Source: Takakia lepidozioides
Taxonomy: Eukaryota > Streptophyta > Takakiopsida > Takakiales > Takakiaceae
NCBI GenBank assembly: GCA_030704615.1
Contig: CM060732.1
Location: 57,765,053-57,829,052 of the forward strand
Direction of reading: 5' to 3'
DNA: 64,000 nucleotides
Below the pieces are notes generated by a model. The model was given only the letters and a program-made list of their open reading frames with translations, ran no database searches and had not been told where the DNA came from. A program made the translations under genes and the position numbers. Positions within the stretch are counted from its first letter, which is position 1. Each line of letters starts with the position of its first letter. This document shows positions 43,675 through 52,958 of the stretch, piece by piece.

Positions 43675-45950
43675 TCATAAGACGTTGTTTGCCGTAGCGT
43701 TGTGGCCATTGACCCCGCGCCCAGTTTGAGCGGGAACAAAAGGGACAGAACCTACCTCTGTCAGGGGCTGACGTTGGTAGTAAGACTTACCTCCATATAA
43801 AGAACTAATCCGGGTTTTCCAGATATCCCCTAGAAATCCCTTCACACAAGCATCAATCTGCTGTGTGTGATTTGCCCAAAAACTAGGCCTGGGCCTGGAG
43901 GGCCTGGGCTTTTGGCTCAGCCTCGAGACTGTCAAAGTTGGTAAACAGGGGTACAGGCACAATTCCCTTAATAGATTTGAAGAGAGCGTCTCTTTGGTGA
44001 GAGAACCCCGGACAGTGTATCAGAAAATGAATACTGTCTTCAGATTGCCCACACAACGGGCAATTGCACTCTCCCTTTCCTCTCTGCTTCTGTTTGCTGT
44101 TCAAAGGTAGGCTTCCTGCCCTGAGTTTAAATTTCAGTCTAGTGCCGAGAGTGGGTAGACCCTTGAGGTCATCCAAGATGTCCTCCCCCATGTCACAGAC
44201 TGGAAACAAGTTCAGGGAAGTTTTCTGCCTAACTTCATTTTCATCAGACAATCTCATGGCAACAGACATGGCTGAGGACACTACAGCCTCTAAGTCAGAT
44301 TTATCCAGCAGGGTCAAGACTTGCGGATCCAGGTCCAGGTCCTTGAGGATCTCTTCTACTCTCTTCCGCCAGGACTTAGCCTGTTTGACAGGGCGGTCCT
44401 GTTACCAAGATCTAGAGTCGATTAACTTGAGATATCTGGTGTTGGGCATATGTTGCAGCTGACCCCACCATCTGACCTTGAATTCATCTCGTCGGGAGCT
44501 TAAGGACGGAATGCCAAACTCACCCCGAACAGCCACATTGGCTGTTTTGGAGCATGCTGACATACACTCCTTAAGCACCCCCACTTGAATGGATTCTAGA
44601 GACTTAGCCTGGTTGGAGTTATCAACCCATATAGCAGATCCGTACTCCAAGGCAGGTCTAATAACGCGACAAAGCATGGTTTTCTTAACCTCAGAGTTGA
44701 CCCCTCTGCAGTGGAAAAATTTAGTGAGCCCCAGAGCTTTGCCCTTGCCAGTTTGAACAACTTTCCGGATATGTGCATCCCAATTACAATTGGAGGAGAA
44801 CTCAACGCCCAGGTAAGTGTAGGAAGGGAGGACCGGGATCTCTTGGCTACCCCACGGCCACTTAAGATCACTTCCTCCCTCTCCTCTGTCGTTGAATGCT
44901 ACCACTGCACATTTGCCGACATTAGCCTCTAGCCCCCAAAGATCTAAGTATCTCTTCGCGCAATCAATCAACTCCTGGAGATTGGTTGGAGTCTCCCCTA
45001 TGCCTGCGAAGTCATCCGCAAACATAAGGGCTGGTATGGTGGTATCACCCGCCCTTAACCCAAATCCCTCACTTTCCACATCCTCGAGGAGTTGATTGAT
45101 GAAAACATTGAAGAGCAGAGGGGAGAGAGTACATCCTTGAGCTACACCTTGGTCTATGTCAAAGAAGTTGGACTTCTGTCCGTTAACAGTGACACAGCTT
45201 TTGGTGTGAGCATACAAGTTGTGGACAACTCTCCACATCTTTCCCTTGATCCCACAAGACCAGAGGCGGAACCATAGGCCATCTCTCCACACTGTGTCAT
45301 AAGCCTTTTTGACATCCAGGAAAAAGACATAAGTGGGTTTCCCTTCTTTTTTCCTTCCCTGGATAATCTGGCTTAGAGTGAAGATATGATCCACACAGCC
45401 CCTGTTTTGCCGAAAGCCAGCTTGGCCTTCGTGGAAACAACCTCTAGACTCCAGATCAACCTCGAGACGAGTACTTATAACTCTGCAGAATGTCTTGCCA
45501 ACAGCATTGAGGAGTGAGATGCCACGGTAGTTCCCTGGTTCTTCTCTGTCACCCTTCTTGTATAGATTGACAATGACCCCCCCTCGCCAGCGAAAGGGGA
45601 TCATTTCAGTCTTCCAGATAAGGTTAAAGAGGAGAACTAGGGCCTCTATCATGGGATCGCCACCGTGCTTGATAAGCTCGTTGACAATACCATCAGGTCC
45701 ACCAGCTTTATATCCATTTAAATGTTCAATTGCTTCCACAATCTCAGAAGAACTAATGGGAGCATTATAAGCCATTGAAATATACTCCAGTTCATCAGGG
45801 CTGTTTTGAATCATAGGAACAGTTTTTCCAACTGTGTCCCTCCATTCAGCAGAAGACCCCTCACTGTTAGACCTAGAAGTTCTGCCAAGGATACTGTAGT
45901 GAGTTTCAAAGGTTTTGACAATGTCAACCGATGAAGTCACCACTGCACCT
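43675..45950 (-). mobile_element. LINE of a second family, 5'-truncated
   Basis: Minus-strand reverse transcriptase followed by a C-terminal zinc knuckle. The apurinic-type endonuclease that should precede the polymerase is absent, so the element is truncated at about 45,950. It lies just beyond the decayed 3' end of the first PPR gene. The 3' boundary near 43,675 is approximate, and no poly(A) was seen there. Confidence 0.8.
43883..45943 (-). pseudogene. LINE reverse transcriptase (nearly open)
   Basis: 513 codons are open from 45,943 to TAA at 44,402, and the same frame continues 174 codons to 43,883. Motifs in order: GYKAGGPDGIVNELIK, GDREEPGNYRGISLLNAVGK, TYVFFLDVKKAYDTVWRDGL (palm A), GVAQGCTLSPLLFNVFINQL (B), ALMFADDFAGIGE (C, catalytic F-A-D-D), and YTYLGVEF (D/E region). 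After the stop the frame gives CPLCGQSEDSIHFLIHC, a CX2CX7HX4C knuckle found at the C-terminus of many LINEs. All catalytic Asp residues are present, so only one stop in the visible part breaks it. The clade cannot be settled by eye; it differs from the R2-like LINEs at 19-21 and 39-40 kb. Confidence 0.85.
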
Positions 45951-46096
45951 CATAGAGACTGTAAACTAGTCTGCCGCATTCGTATCCTACTTGTTTCTTC
46001 CAATTCTAACCCCACTCTTCGAAAATAATCACAAAATATGACTCTTTCTGCCCTCGTGTGTGAGCGGTGCATTGTCTTTCATGGATGTCGCTTGTG

Positions 46097-46493
46097 TCAC
46101 CAGTACTTCCCACAAGAACAAACCCCATCTTGGAAGTGGTGAAGCCGCTGCCATCCCTTAAAACACATGTTCGCCCAAGAAGTTTCAAGATGGACTTCAT
46201 GGCAGTGTGGGAAATCACCACACACCCCAAGGTTCTTCATGCCCCCGGGGGGCATGCTGATCAGCCCAAAAACAATGGCCAGCTTCTCGCTGTGGTGGCG
46301 AAGAGAATTCCACTTCCTCCTCCCGAGTCAAGCAATACACAGCATTTGTCAGGCATGAACCCGGCCTCCTAAATCTGCTGGGGGACAATCTATTCAGCTT
46401 AGCATGGATATCCTTCATTTGAGGATGCAATTTGTCATCTGAAAGGAAAGTATACACTTGGTTGTGCACCTCAATACAGCGATGCCCTGGTTC
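46097..46493 (-). pseudogene. Decayed E2/DYW remainder of the first PPR gene
   Basis: Directly after the TAG at 46,494 the frame continues EPGHRCIEVHNQVYTFLSDD and KLHPQMKDIHAKLNRLS, the counterpart of EPGSSCIEVDNVVHTFVVGD in the middle PPR gene. Then frame shifts scatter the DYW domain over three frames. The last piece, RLHHFQDGVCSCGKYW before TGA at 46,097, is the DYW end with K for D. The 3' flank (acacaagcgacat) still matches that of the middle gene. Confidence 0.8.
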
Positions 46494-49154
46494 CTATGTA
46501 ACACCTCTCTCCAACATCATTTTTCTAACCTTTACTCTGTCATCCCACCTGCCAGCAGCATCATAGATATTTGATAGCAGTACATATGATGCACTGTCCT
46601 GTGGATCCAACTTGAGAAGGCATTTTGCCACTCGTTCTGCCACCTCCACATTGCCATGAATTCTGCAGGCACCAAGCAAGGCCCTCCACACTGCAACACC
46701 TGGTTCAATTGGCATTTTGTTAATTAACTCCTCTGCCTCGTTCAATTGGCCTGCACGGCCAAGAAGGTCCACCATGCAGCCAAAATGCTCAACCGTTGGA
46801 GTGAGGCCATGATCTCGACTCATGGAATCAAAGTAGTGACGGCCTTCATCCACTAGGCCGACATGGCTACATGCAGAGAGAACACATATAAAGGTGATGC
46901 CATTTGGCTTCAAATCTTCCTGTTGCATTTGTTCAAATAGTTTCAGGGCCTCTCTACCACCACCGTGCTGAGCATATCCAGCAATCATTGCGCTCCATGA
47001 GACCACATTTTTCCCAGTCATATTGTTGAACAAATGATGTGCATCCACAATGCTCCCGCACTTGGCATACATGTAAACAAGGGCATTCTCCATAAGGATA
47101 TCAGGTGCAATTCTTGCTTTGATGATATCAGCATGGATCTCTCTGCCTTTTTCCAGGCCTGCCAGGCTGGAGCACGCACTAAGAACACAAATGAATGTGA
47201 CACTGTCTGGCATCACGCCTTCTCGAATCATTTGTTTATAAATCTCAAAAGCCTCTTTACCACACCCTTGCTGAGCATATCCAGCTATGATTGTATTCCA
47301 TGAGATGACATCCCGTTGGCCCATACTGTCAAATACTTGGCGTGCCTCCCTCATGTTCCCGCATTTGGCATACATGCCAGCAAGGGCAGTCTCCAGAATG
47401 ATATCTGGCCCAATCCTAGCTTTGATTATCTTGGCATGGACCTCTTTGCCCTTTTCAAGAGCTGCCAAGCTGGAACATGCATTGAGAACACAAACAAATG
47501 TGACCTTGTCAGGTGTCACCCCCTCTCGAATCATTTGCTCATACATATCGAAAGCCTCCATACCGTACCCATGCTGAGCATATCCTGTGATCATTACACT
47601 CCATGAGACAACAGTTCGTTGAGCCATACTGTTGAACAATTGACGTGCCTCATTTACCTCCCCGCATTTGGCATACATATCGACAAGAGTATTCTGCAGG
47701 ACGATATCTGGCACTAGTCCAGCTCTGATGATGTCAGCATGGACCTGTTTACCCTTTTCCAGGGCTGCCAGGCTTGCACATGCATTGAGAACGGAAATGA
47801 ATGTGATATTGTTGGGCATCACCCCCTCTAGAACCATTTGCTCATACATTTTCCAAGCCTCCATACCATACCCATGCTGAGCATATCCTGCAATCATTGA
47901 ACTCCATGAGATCACATCTTTTTCAGCCATACTGCTGAACATTTGTCGTGCATCGTCTAAACTCCCACATTTAGCATACATATGAACAAGGGCATTCTGC
48001 ATCATAATATCTCGAACAATTCCAGCTTTTATGATATCAGCATGAACCACTTTGCCCTTTTCCAGGGCTGCCAGGCTGGCACATGCATTGAGAACACAAA
48101 TGAATGTAACCTTGTCAGGCTTCAGCCCCTCTTGAATCATTTGCTCATAAATCTCGAAAGCATTCGTACCACACCCCAGTTTAGCATATCCTCCTATCAT
48201 CGCATTCCATGAGAATACATTTCGTTGAGCCATACTATCGAATACTTGTTGTGCATTCTTCATGTTCCCGCCCTTGGCATACATGTCAACAAGAGCAGTC
48301 TCCAAGATGACATCGGGTGTCAGTCCAGCTTTGATGAAGTCACCATGGAGCTCTGTGCCCCTTCCCAGGTCTCCCAGGCTGGCACACGCATTGATAGCAG
48401 AAACAAACGAGACCTTGTCAGGTATCAACCCCTCTCGGATCATTTCATCATAAACCTCAAGAGCCTCCCTAGCACAACCATGCTGAGCATATCCTGCAAT
48501 CATTGAATTCCATGAGACAACATCTCGGTGACCCATATTGTCAAACACTTGTCGTGCATCCTTCATATTCCCACATTTAGCATACATGACAGCAAGGGCA
48601 GTCTCCAGGACGATATCTGGACCGATTCCAGTTTTGATTATTTGAGCATGGACCTCTCTCCCCTTTTCCAGTGCTCCTAGGCTGGCACATGCCTTGAGAA
48701 CGGATATGAACATGACCTTGTCAGGGGTTACCCTTTCCTGTATCATTTGCTGATAGATATTCAAAGCTTCCTTACCATAACCATGCTTAGCATATCCTGA
48801 GGTCATTATAGTCCAGGTAAACACATCTCGTTCGGGCATTTTATCAAACACTTGGCGTGCATCAGCCATGCTCCTGCACTTGGCATACATATTGAGAAGC
48901 AAGTTGAGTAGAGAGATGTGGGGGTACAATCCACTTTGGATTATGTGGGCATGCACCCGCTTTCCCATTTTAAGGTCTCCAAATTTCAGGCACTCCCGCA
49001 AGATAGAGACATAAGTATTGGAGTCTGCAGAGATGTCTTGTTTGTTCAAAATGTGCGCGGCTGCTTTCAGCTGTCCTGTCTTAAATGGCGTCCTGACATC
49101 CCCACAACTGCCACCGGTGTTGTTCTTGACTCCATCACCTCGACCTCGTATCAT
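46494..49154 (-). CDS. PPR protein 1 (PLS class), truncated before DYW
   Basis: About 886 residues from the ATG at 49,154 (MIRGRGDGVKNNTG). The frame is open further upstream to 49,277, but that first codon is GTG and lies in front of a likely 3' splice site (tttttttcacag, exon from 49,256), so 49,154 is preferred. Seven P-L-S triplets can be counted by their W-x-x-M-I-x-G-Y-A motifs (VFTWTIMTSGYAKHG to VVSWSAMIAGYAQHG), each followed by an L motif (HA.IIK.G..PD) and an S motif (MYAKCG). Then come L2, S2 (FGCMVDLLGRAGQLNEAEEL) and E1, ending RKMMLERGVT within E2 at TAG 46,494. PLS-class PPRs bind organelle RNA for C-to-U editing. Without DYW this one would need a partner deaminase, if it works at all. 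Paralog of the genes at 52.9 and 58.0 kb. Confidence 0.75.
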   Translation of the reverse strand: MIRGRGDGVKNNTGGSCGDVRTPFKTGQLKAAAHILNKQDISADSNTYVSILRECLKFGDLKMGKRVHAHIIQSGLYPHISLLNLLLNMYAKCRSMADARQVFDKMPERDVFTWTIMTSGYAKHGYGKEALNIYQQMIQERVTPDKVMFISVLKACASLGALEKGREVHAQIIKTGIGPDIVLETALAVMYAKCGNMKDARQVFDNMGHRDVVSWNSMIAGYAQHGCAREALEVYDEMIREGLIPDKVSFVSAINACASLGDLGRGTELHGDFIKAGLTPDVILETALVDMYAKGGNMKNAQQVFDSMAQRNVFSWNAMIGGYAKLGCGTNAFEIYEQMIQEGLKPDKVTFICVLNACASLAALEKGKVVHADIIKAGIVRDIMMQNALVHMYAKCGSLDDARQMFSSMAEKDVISWSSMIAGYAQHGYGMEAWKMYEQMVLEGVMPNNITFISVLNACASLAALEKGKQVHADIIRAGLVPDIVLQNTLVDMYAKCGEVNEARQLFNSMAQRTVVSWSVMITGYAQHGYGMEAFDMYEQMIREGVTPDKVTFVCVLNACSSLAALEKGKEVHAKIIKARIGPDIILETALAGMYAKCGNMREARQVFDSMGQRDVISWNTIIAGYAQQGCGKEAFEIYKQMIREGVMPDSVTFICVLSACSSLAGLEKGREIHADIIKARIAPDILMENALVYMYAKCGSIVDAHHLFNNMTGKNVVSWSAMIAGYAQHGGGREALKLFEQMQQEDLKPNGITFICVLSACSHVGLVDEGRHYFDSMSRDHGLTPTVEHFGCMVDLLGRAGQLNEAEELINKMPIEPGVAVWRALLGACRIHGNVEVAERVAKCLLKLDPQDSASYVLLSNIYDAAGRWDDRVKVRKMMLERGVT

Positions 49155-49474
49155 GGCAGCTAGTGCCGCTTGCACCAAAGGAGGCCGTGAACAACCCTCA
49201 ATCCAAAGGGCCTGATTGGTGCGTTTATGTCTGAAATGTGGTGATCCTGGACTTTTCTGTGAAAAAAAGAACTGCACAGCTAAGCAACTATAGCTTCAAC
49301 CACTATAACCACCAGAGCTCCAAGAGTTCTTCAAATGATAGACAATAAGAATCACTTCTGCTTACTGATGCAGACCAAAATAATCATTAGTGTAAGGAAC
49401 AAGGCAACAATACAGTCCAACTAACATGATTGCGCAGCTTCAAGCACAATCCCTCCTCCAAAAGGTACGCTCAC

Positions 49475-49740
49475 CTTATGACATTTGTTGTCCCACCACT
49501 GCGAAGGATCTGAGAAGACCTGCCAGAGTGCTTGACCTGTGTTAAAAAACTACCAAGACCATGAGTGTGCTCAACAAAATTTCCAGCTCCAAGTTAACCT
49601 GGATATTATTAGGAGCCTTCAAAAAAATTCTCTCAAATTCTCCCTCCCTTCTCTTATTGTACCTAAATCTACAGAGAAAGGTCTGTATAGCTTTCCATAA
49701 AATCACATCTTTCTTTGTCAGTGGGCTTCCTGTCCTTGCG
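49475..49740 (-). other. Leader exon 2 of PPR gene 1 (candidate)
   Basis: The 3' part matches the upstream regions of the other two PPR genes (gtcaagca..ctctggca..., then agtggtggga) and ends in the shared donor ATAAG|gtgagc at 49,475. The 5' limit is uncertain. Probably untranslated. Confidence 0.45.
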
Positions 49741-49886
49741 ATAAATTTCAATTTCTGCTTATTTGAAGAAGAAAAAGAAGACGGTTGAAATTGAGCTGGG
49801 ACGGGCCAAGGAAAATATGGGGTCAGAATTGCTCGGCAGCAAAGAGTTAGAGACCCAGAAGGTGGTCAAAATTTCCAGGTCTATAC

Positions 49887-50100
49887 CTGTCTCCATTGTC
49901 TCTGGAGTCAAAGCCCGCGCTTGCAAGGGTTTGGGGCCCGGCATTGCCAAGCTGGATATCCATTTCACCTCCACAACCTGGTGCCCTGCTACTCTGCAGT
50001 CGTACAGGCTTCCCACACGTTCACCCCAAAGAGAAGACGGTGACTGACTTATGGCCTCCTCTCTCTGCCAGCTGAGGAGGCCGGTGGAGCGTGCTGCCAT
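49887..50100 (-). other. Leader exon 1 of PPR gene 1, conserved frame
   Basis: An ATG at 50,100 opens 71 codons plus one base, starting MAARSTGLLSWQREEAISQS and including KWISSLAMPGP, then a donor GACAG|gtatag in phase 1. The exons at 51,602 and 56,823 are its counterparts before the other two PPR genes. It could encode a short upstream peptide or the first part of a spliced protein. It lies 280 bp downstream of the dihydroneopterin aldolase stop on the same strand. Confidence 0.5.
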
Positions 50101-50381
50101 CGACGAGCCTTTGAGAGAAAGAAGCCACACTGGGAAGGTAATCAGAACAGCAAAAAAAAAGCGAGAGCTCCTACAACTCCGATTGCAGTTGTAAGTATGG
50201 ACTTCGTAGACAACCAGAGAAAAGTATTGGGCAATGATTGCCTGTGCAACACCTCACATGAAGACTAAGAAACTAACAAAGAAACTGACCTTCCCTACAC
50301 ATAACTTTCAGTATCCGTGACTGAGCTTTTGAAGCGGAATTTTCTGAATTGTGTTGTGAAATCAATGAAAACATCTGGCCC

Positions 50382-50834
50382 TCATTGTTTTGTGGGCAAA
50401 GAGCTCCTGAAAATCTCAACCCCCAAATAATCAACAACTCCTTCAACAGCTACATGCGGTTTGCCTATTTTGACACGAACGTCAGAGATCGCTGTATGCT
50501 TTCCTAGAATGTCGGAAGCAATCGAATTTGCCACAGACTCCAGCAACTGAAATGGAGGGCCTTCCACGATCCTTTTGACCTGCCTGTAGATCTCTCCATA
50601 GCTGACCGAGTCCTCAAGGCAATCAGTCTCCCCAGCTCTACGAAGGTCTAACCAGGCATCCACATCCACCACAAACTTCTGCCCTAATTTTCTTTCTTCT
50701 TCATAAACTCCGTGATATCCATGGAACTGCAACCCCCTCAAGACAAGCTTGTCTCTGTAGCTGGGTACCCTGCTTCCGCCAACTCCATCCTCAAAATGGC
50801 GAGACATTTGAAATTCGAAACACCTTAAACCCAC
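50382..50834 (-). CDS. Dihydroneopterin aldolase (folate synthesis), 150 aa
   Basis: The enzyme cleaves 7,8-dihydroneopterin to 6-hydroxymethyl-7,8-dihydropterin and glycolaldehyde, an early step of folate synthesis, in the plant cytosol. Seen here: DKLVLRGLQFHGYHGVYEEE (residues 28-47), KLGQKFVVDVDAWLDLRRAG, DSVSYGEIYRQVKRIVEGPP, LLESVANSIA and VRVKIGKPHVAVEGVVDYLG. The conserved active-site residues of the family are present: Glu in HGVYEEE, Tyr79 in VSYGEIY, Glu99 in LLESVA and Lys125 in GKPH. Length fits plant homologs (about 130-150 aa). The first ATG is used, though Met10 (MSRHFED) is also possible. A single open exon codes the whole protein. It sits between two head-to-head PPR genes, with its own start facing the region at 50,835-51,600. 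Confidence 0.93.
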   Translation of the reverse strand: MGLRCFEFQMSRHFEDGVGGSRVPSYRDKLVLRGLQFHGYHGVYEEERKLGQKFVVDVDAWLDLRRAGETDCLEDSVSYGEIYRQVKRIVEGPPFQLLESVANSIASDILGKHTAISDVRVKIGKPHVAVEGVVDYLGVEIFRSSLPTKQ

Positions 50835-51601
50835 TTAAAACCCACTTTATTCTTAGAATAGATCTGTCCTTTCACAAATAAATCGCCCTGATCCTTGGCT
50901 TTACAGACCCGAGCGAACGTCATACCTGTATGAAGGCAACTATCAGTGACATCTCACAAATCGAGAAGAAAATGCAACCACTCACCTAGACTGTCAAGAG
51001 CTTAGACATACATACCACCACTGAAACACAAATTATCCGCAAAGCGCATTGGCTGCTGAAACCATCTTCAAACTCCCAACATACCAAAGAGTACAGAGGA
51101 ATCCCGGCTCGGCTCTGGAGACAAAACGATCAGGGAATACACTTCAATACAACAGGATAGGGCGGGTTTGGGAAGAGACCCGTTTGACCAGACGTTCTGG
51201 ACGGGTTACGGGTCCACATGGAAAGAGGCCCTTTAATTGAATGCGCTGCCATTCTCCGACTCTTTAACCCCATCGTCTGATTACTTTCCAGAGAGAGTGA
51301 CAACGAGAGAGAAATTCTTTGAATGGATTGAAGAACCAGCGAGGCCGGAATTCGGAGCGTGTGATACATTTACAGGTATCAAGTATCACCTGCCGAAGAA
51401 TTTTGCCGTAGACAGGGCTGAGGCAAGAAGGCAGCAGAAGCATCAACCCGACACCACCATCGATGTAGGGAGACAGTGAAGTGCGCTGGCCCAAAGCGGC
51501 AATGCACCCTCAACAGCATAGTCTCTGACCAACACTCTTAGACCCCTGTTGTTCCTCTTTTCCTGCTGTCCGCTTCTCCTTGGCTCTGTCACTGGCGCGG
51601 G
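50835..51601. other. Intergenic region, likely promoters on both sides
   Basis: Lies between the 5' end of the aldolase gene (minus) and leader exon 1 of the middle PPR gene (plus), so it should hold both promoters and 5' UTRs. No clear TATA box stands out. A plus-strand frame at 51,237-51,479 is open but unrecognised. Confidence 0.5.
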
Positions 51602-51824
51602 ATGGCAGCACGCGCCGCCGCTCTCCTGAGTTCGCAGGGAGAGGCCATACCCCAAGCCCTGTCTTCTCCTGGCGATGTGCAGCCCGGAAGCCTCACGTCC
51701 TGCAGCAGATTAACGTGCGAGGCTGGGAAGCTCAAATGGATATCCAGCTTGGCAAGGCCGGACCCGAGATCCTCGCGGATGATGGCTATGACGCTTGCCC
51801 AGCCTCCATTGATATCCGAGAAAG
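51602..51824 (+). other. Leader exon 1 of PPR gene 2, conserved frame
   Basis: ATG at 51,602 (MAARAAALLSSQGEAIPQAL) opens 74 codons plus one base, including GSLTSCSRL and KLKWISSLARPDP, ending in donor GAGAAAG|gtatga in phase 1. It aligns without gaps in frame to the start of the minus-strand exon at 50,100-49,887 (MAAR..., KWISSLA) and to the exon at 56,823-57,087 (SLTSCSRL, AEKG). Confidence 0.55.
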
Positions 51825-52958
51825 GTATGAAATGGAAATCTTTGCTGACTTTTCTGGGCTGTGGAAACTGCTCAATTGGTGCTCCATATTTTCCTTACCC
51901 ATCCCAAGATAAACCCCTACCATGTTTGTCGAAAAAGTTCCCTCTCTGATTGTACTCGGCACGCTAGAGCTCCTCCAGTATCTGCTGAAATATCTGAAAG
52001 TTTGTATTCTATCCATCATTGCATGTTTTTCCTGTGAAGCTCGATCCATTTTATTACTGCCCAAAATTATTCGACAAGAGAGATTAGTCGCTATTTACAT
52101 TGCTTGCTTGCGGATGCCAGTGTGGGGGAAATGTCAACAAGGTGAGAGAATGTTATGTTATTGCTACAGGTCCTCTGAAGCATTGCAAAGCGACAAGGCC
52201 AATTACGCTGAGAAGGAGGGGTAAGGGCAGAAAGAAGGGTTTACTCATTGAACCCCTTGTTAACATTGGCCGTGACAGGCCCTTGCGATTAGAGGGAATA
52301 ACAATCCTTCTGGAGCCTGTTGTGGGAGTCTATACCCTCCACTACTTATAGAAACTCGGCAGATTAAAACATACTCCTGATTTCATCAAAGCTGCTCTGC
52401 CCCCAATCCGACTCGGATGTGACAAATGTTTCTTTGATGGCACTGGCTGTCATACCATTGCAGGGCGAGAGAGAGAAGAGGGGAAGGTGTGAATTTTATG
52501 GAAGGCCTCTGTAACAGACTTCCTTGGTCCATTAGAAGCTTCTAAGATCCATGTTGAAGTACCAGGGTTTCTGGATAGAGTCTGAGGAAATCCAAAGTTG
52601 GCAAAGTCCCCATGGTCTTGTAGTTCTTGCAAGCAGGTCAAGCAAAGAGCAACCAACAACTCTGGCAAGAGTTTTGTTCAGATCTTCACAGTGGTGGGAC
52701 AGCAGGTTTGATAAGGTGACATCTTTTTTTCAACTGGATTGTATCTCCCATCCCTTAAAATTACTAGCAATTCTTCTCTAAAATTGGCAAAGTGGTCCTT
52801 ACTCAAGCTATGAGTTGCTTGAAAACAGGGTGTTTAAGGTTGTTCCCTGCTGTGTTAGAGATGCTTGGAGATCTGGTGCGTGTAGCTATATGCCACTCTA
52901 CTCAACTGCCTGCTGCTGGTTTTTGCAGAGAAGTACAAGATCACCAGACTTCAGGCAT
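51825..52958 (+). other. Leader intron/exon region of PPR gene 2
   Basis: A second leader exon probably runs from the acceptor ccattgcag at about 52,464 to donor GATAAG|gtgaca near 52,715. It has in-frame stops if joined to exon 1 (TGA about 30 bp in), so it looks untranslated. The acceptor of the last exon is tttttgcag at 52,928. Much of this stretch matches 57,500-57,960 before PPR gene 3. Confidence 0.45.

Noticed and set aside
44402-44404. Idea that in-frame TAG/TAA codons are read through or edited
   Set aside because: Stops of all three kinds occur in obviously decayed elements together with frame shifts. Simple mutation explains them; U-to-C editing is an organelle process.
51237-51479. 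80-codon plus-strand frame upstream of PPR gene 2
   Set aside because: No paralog before PPR genes 1 or 3 keeps it, and it lies in a region expected to be promoter.
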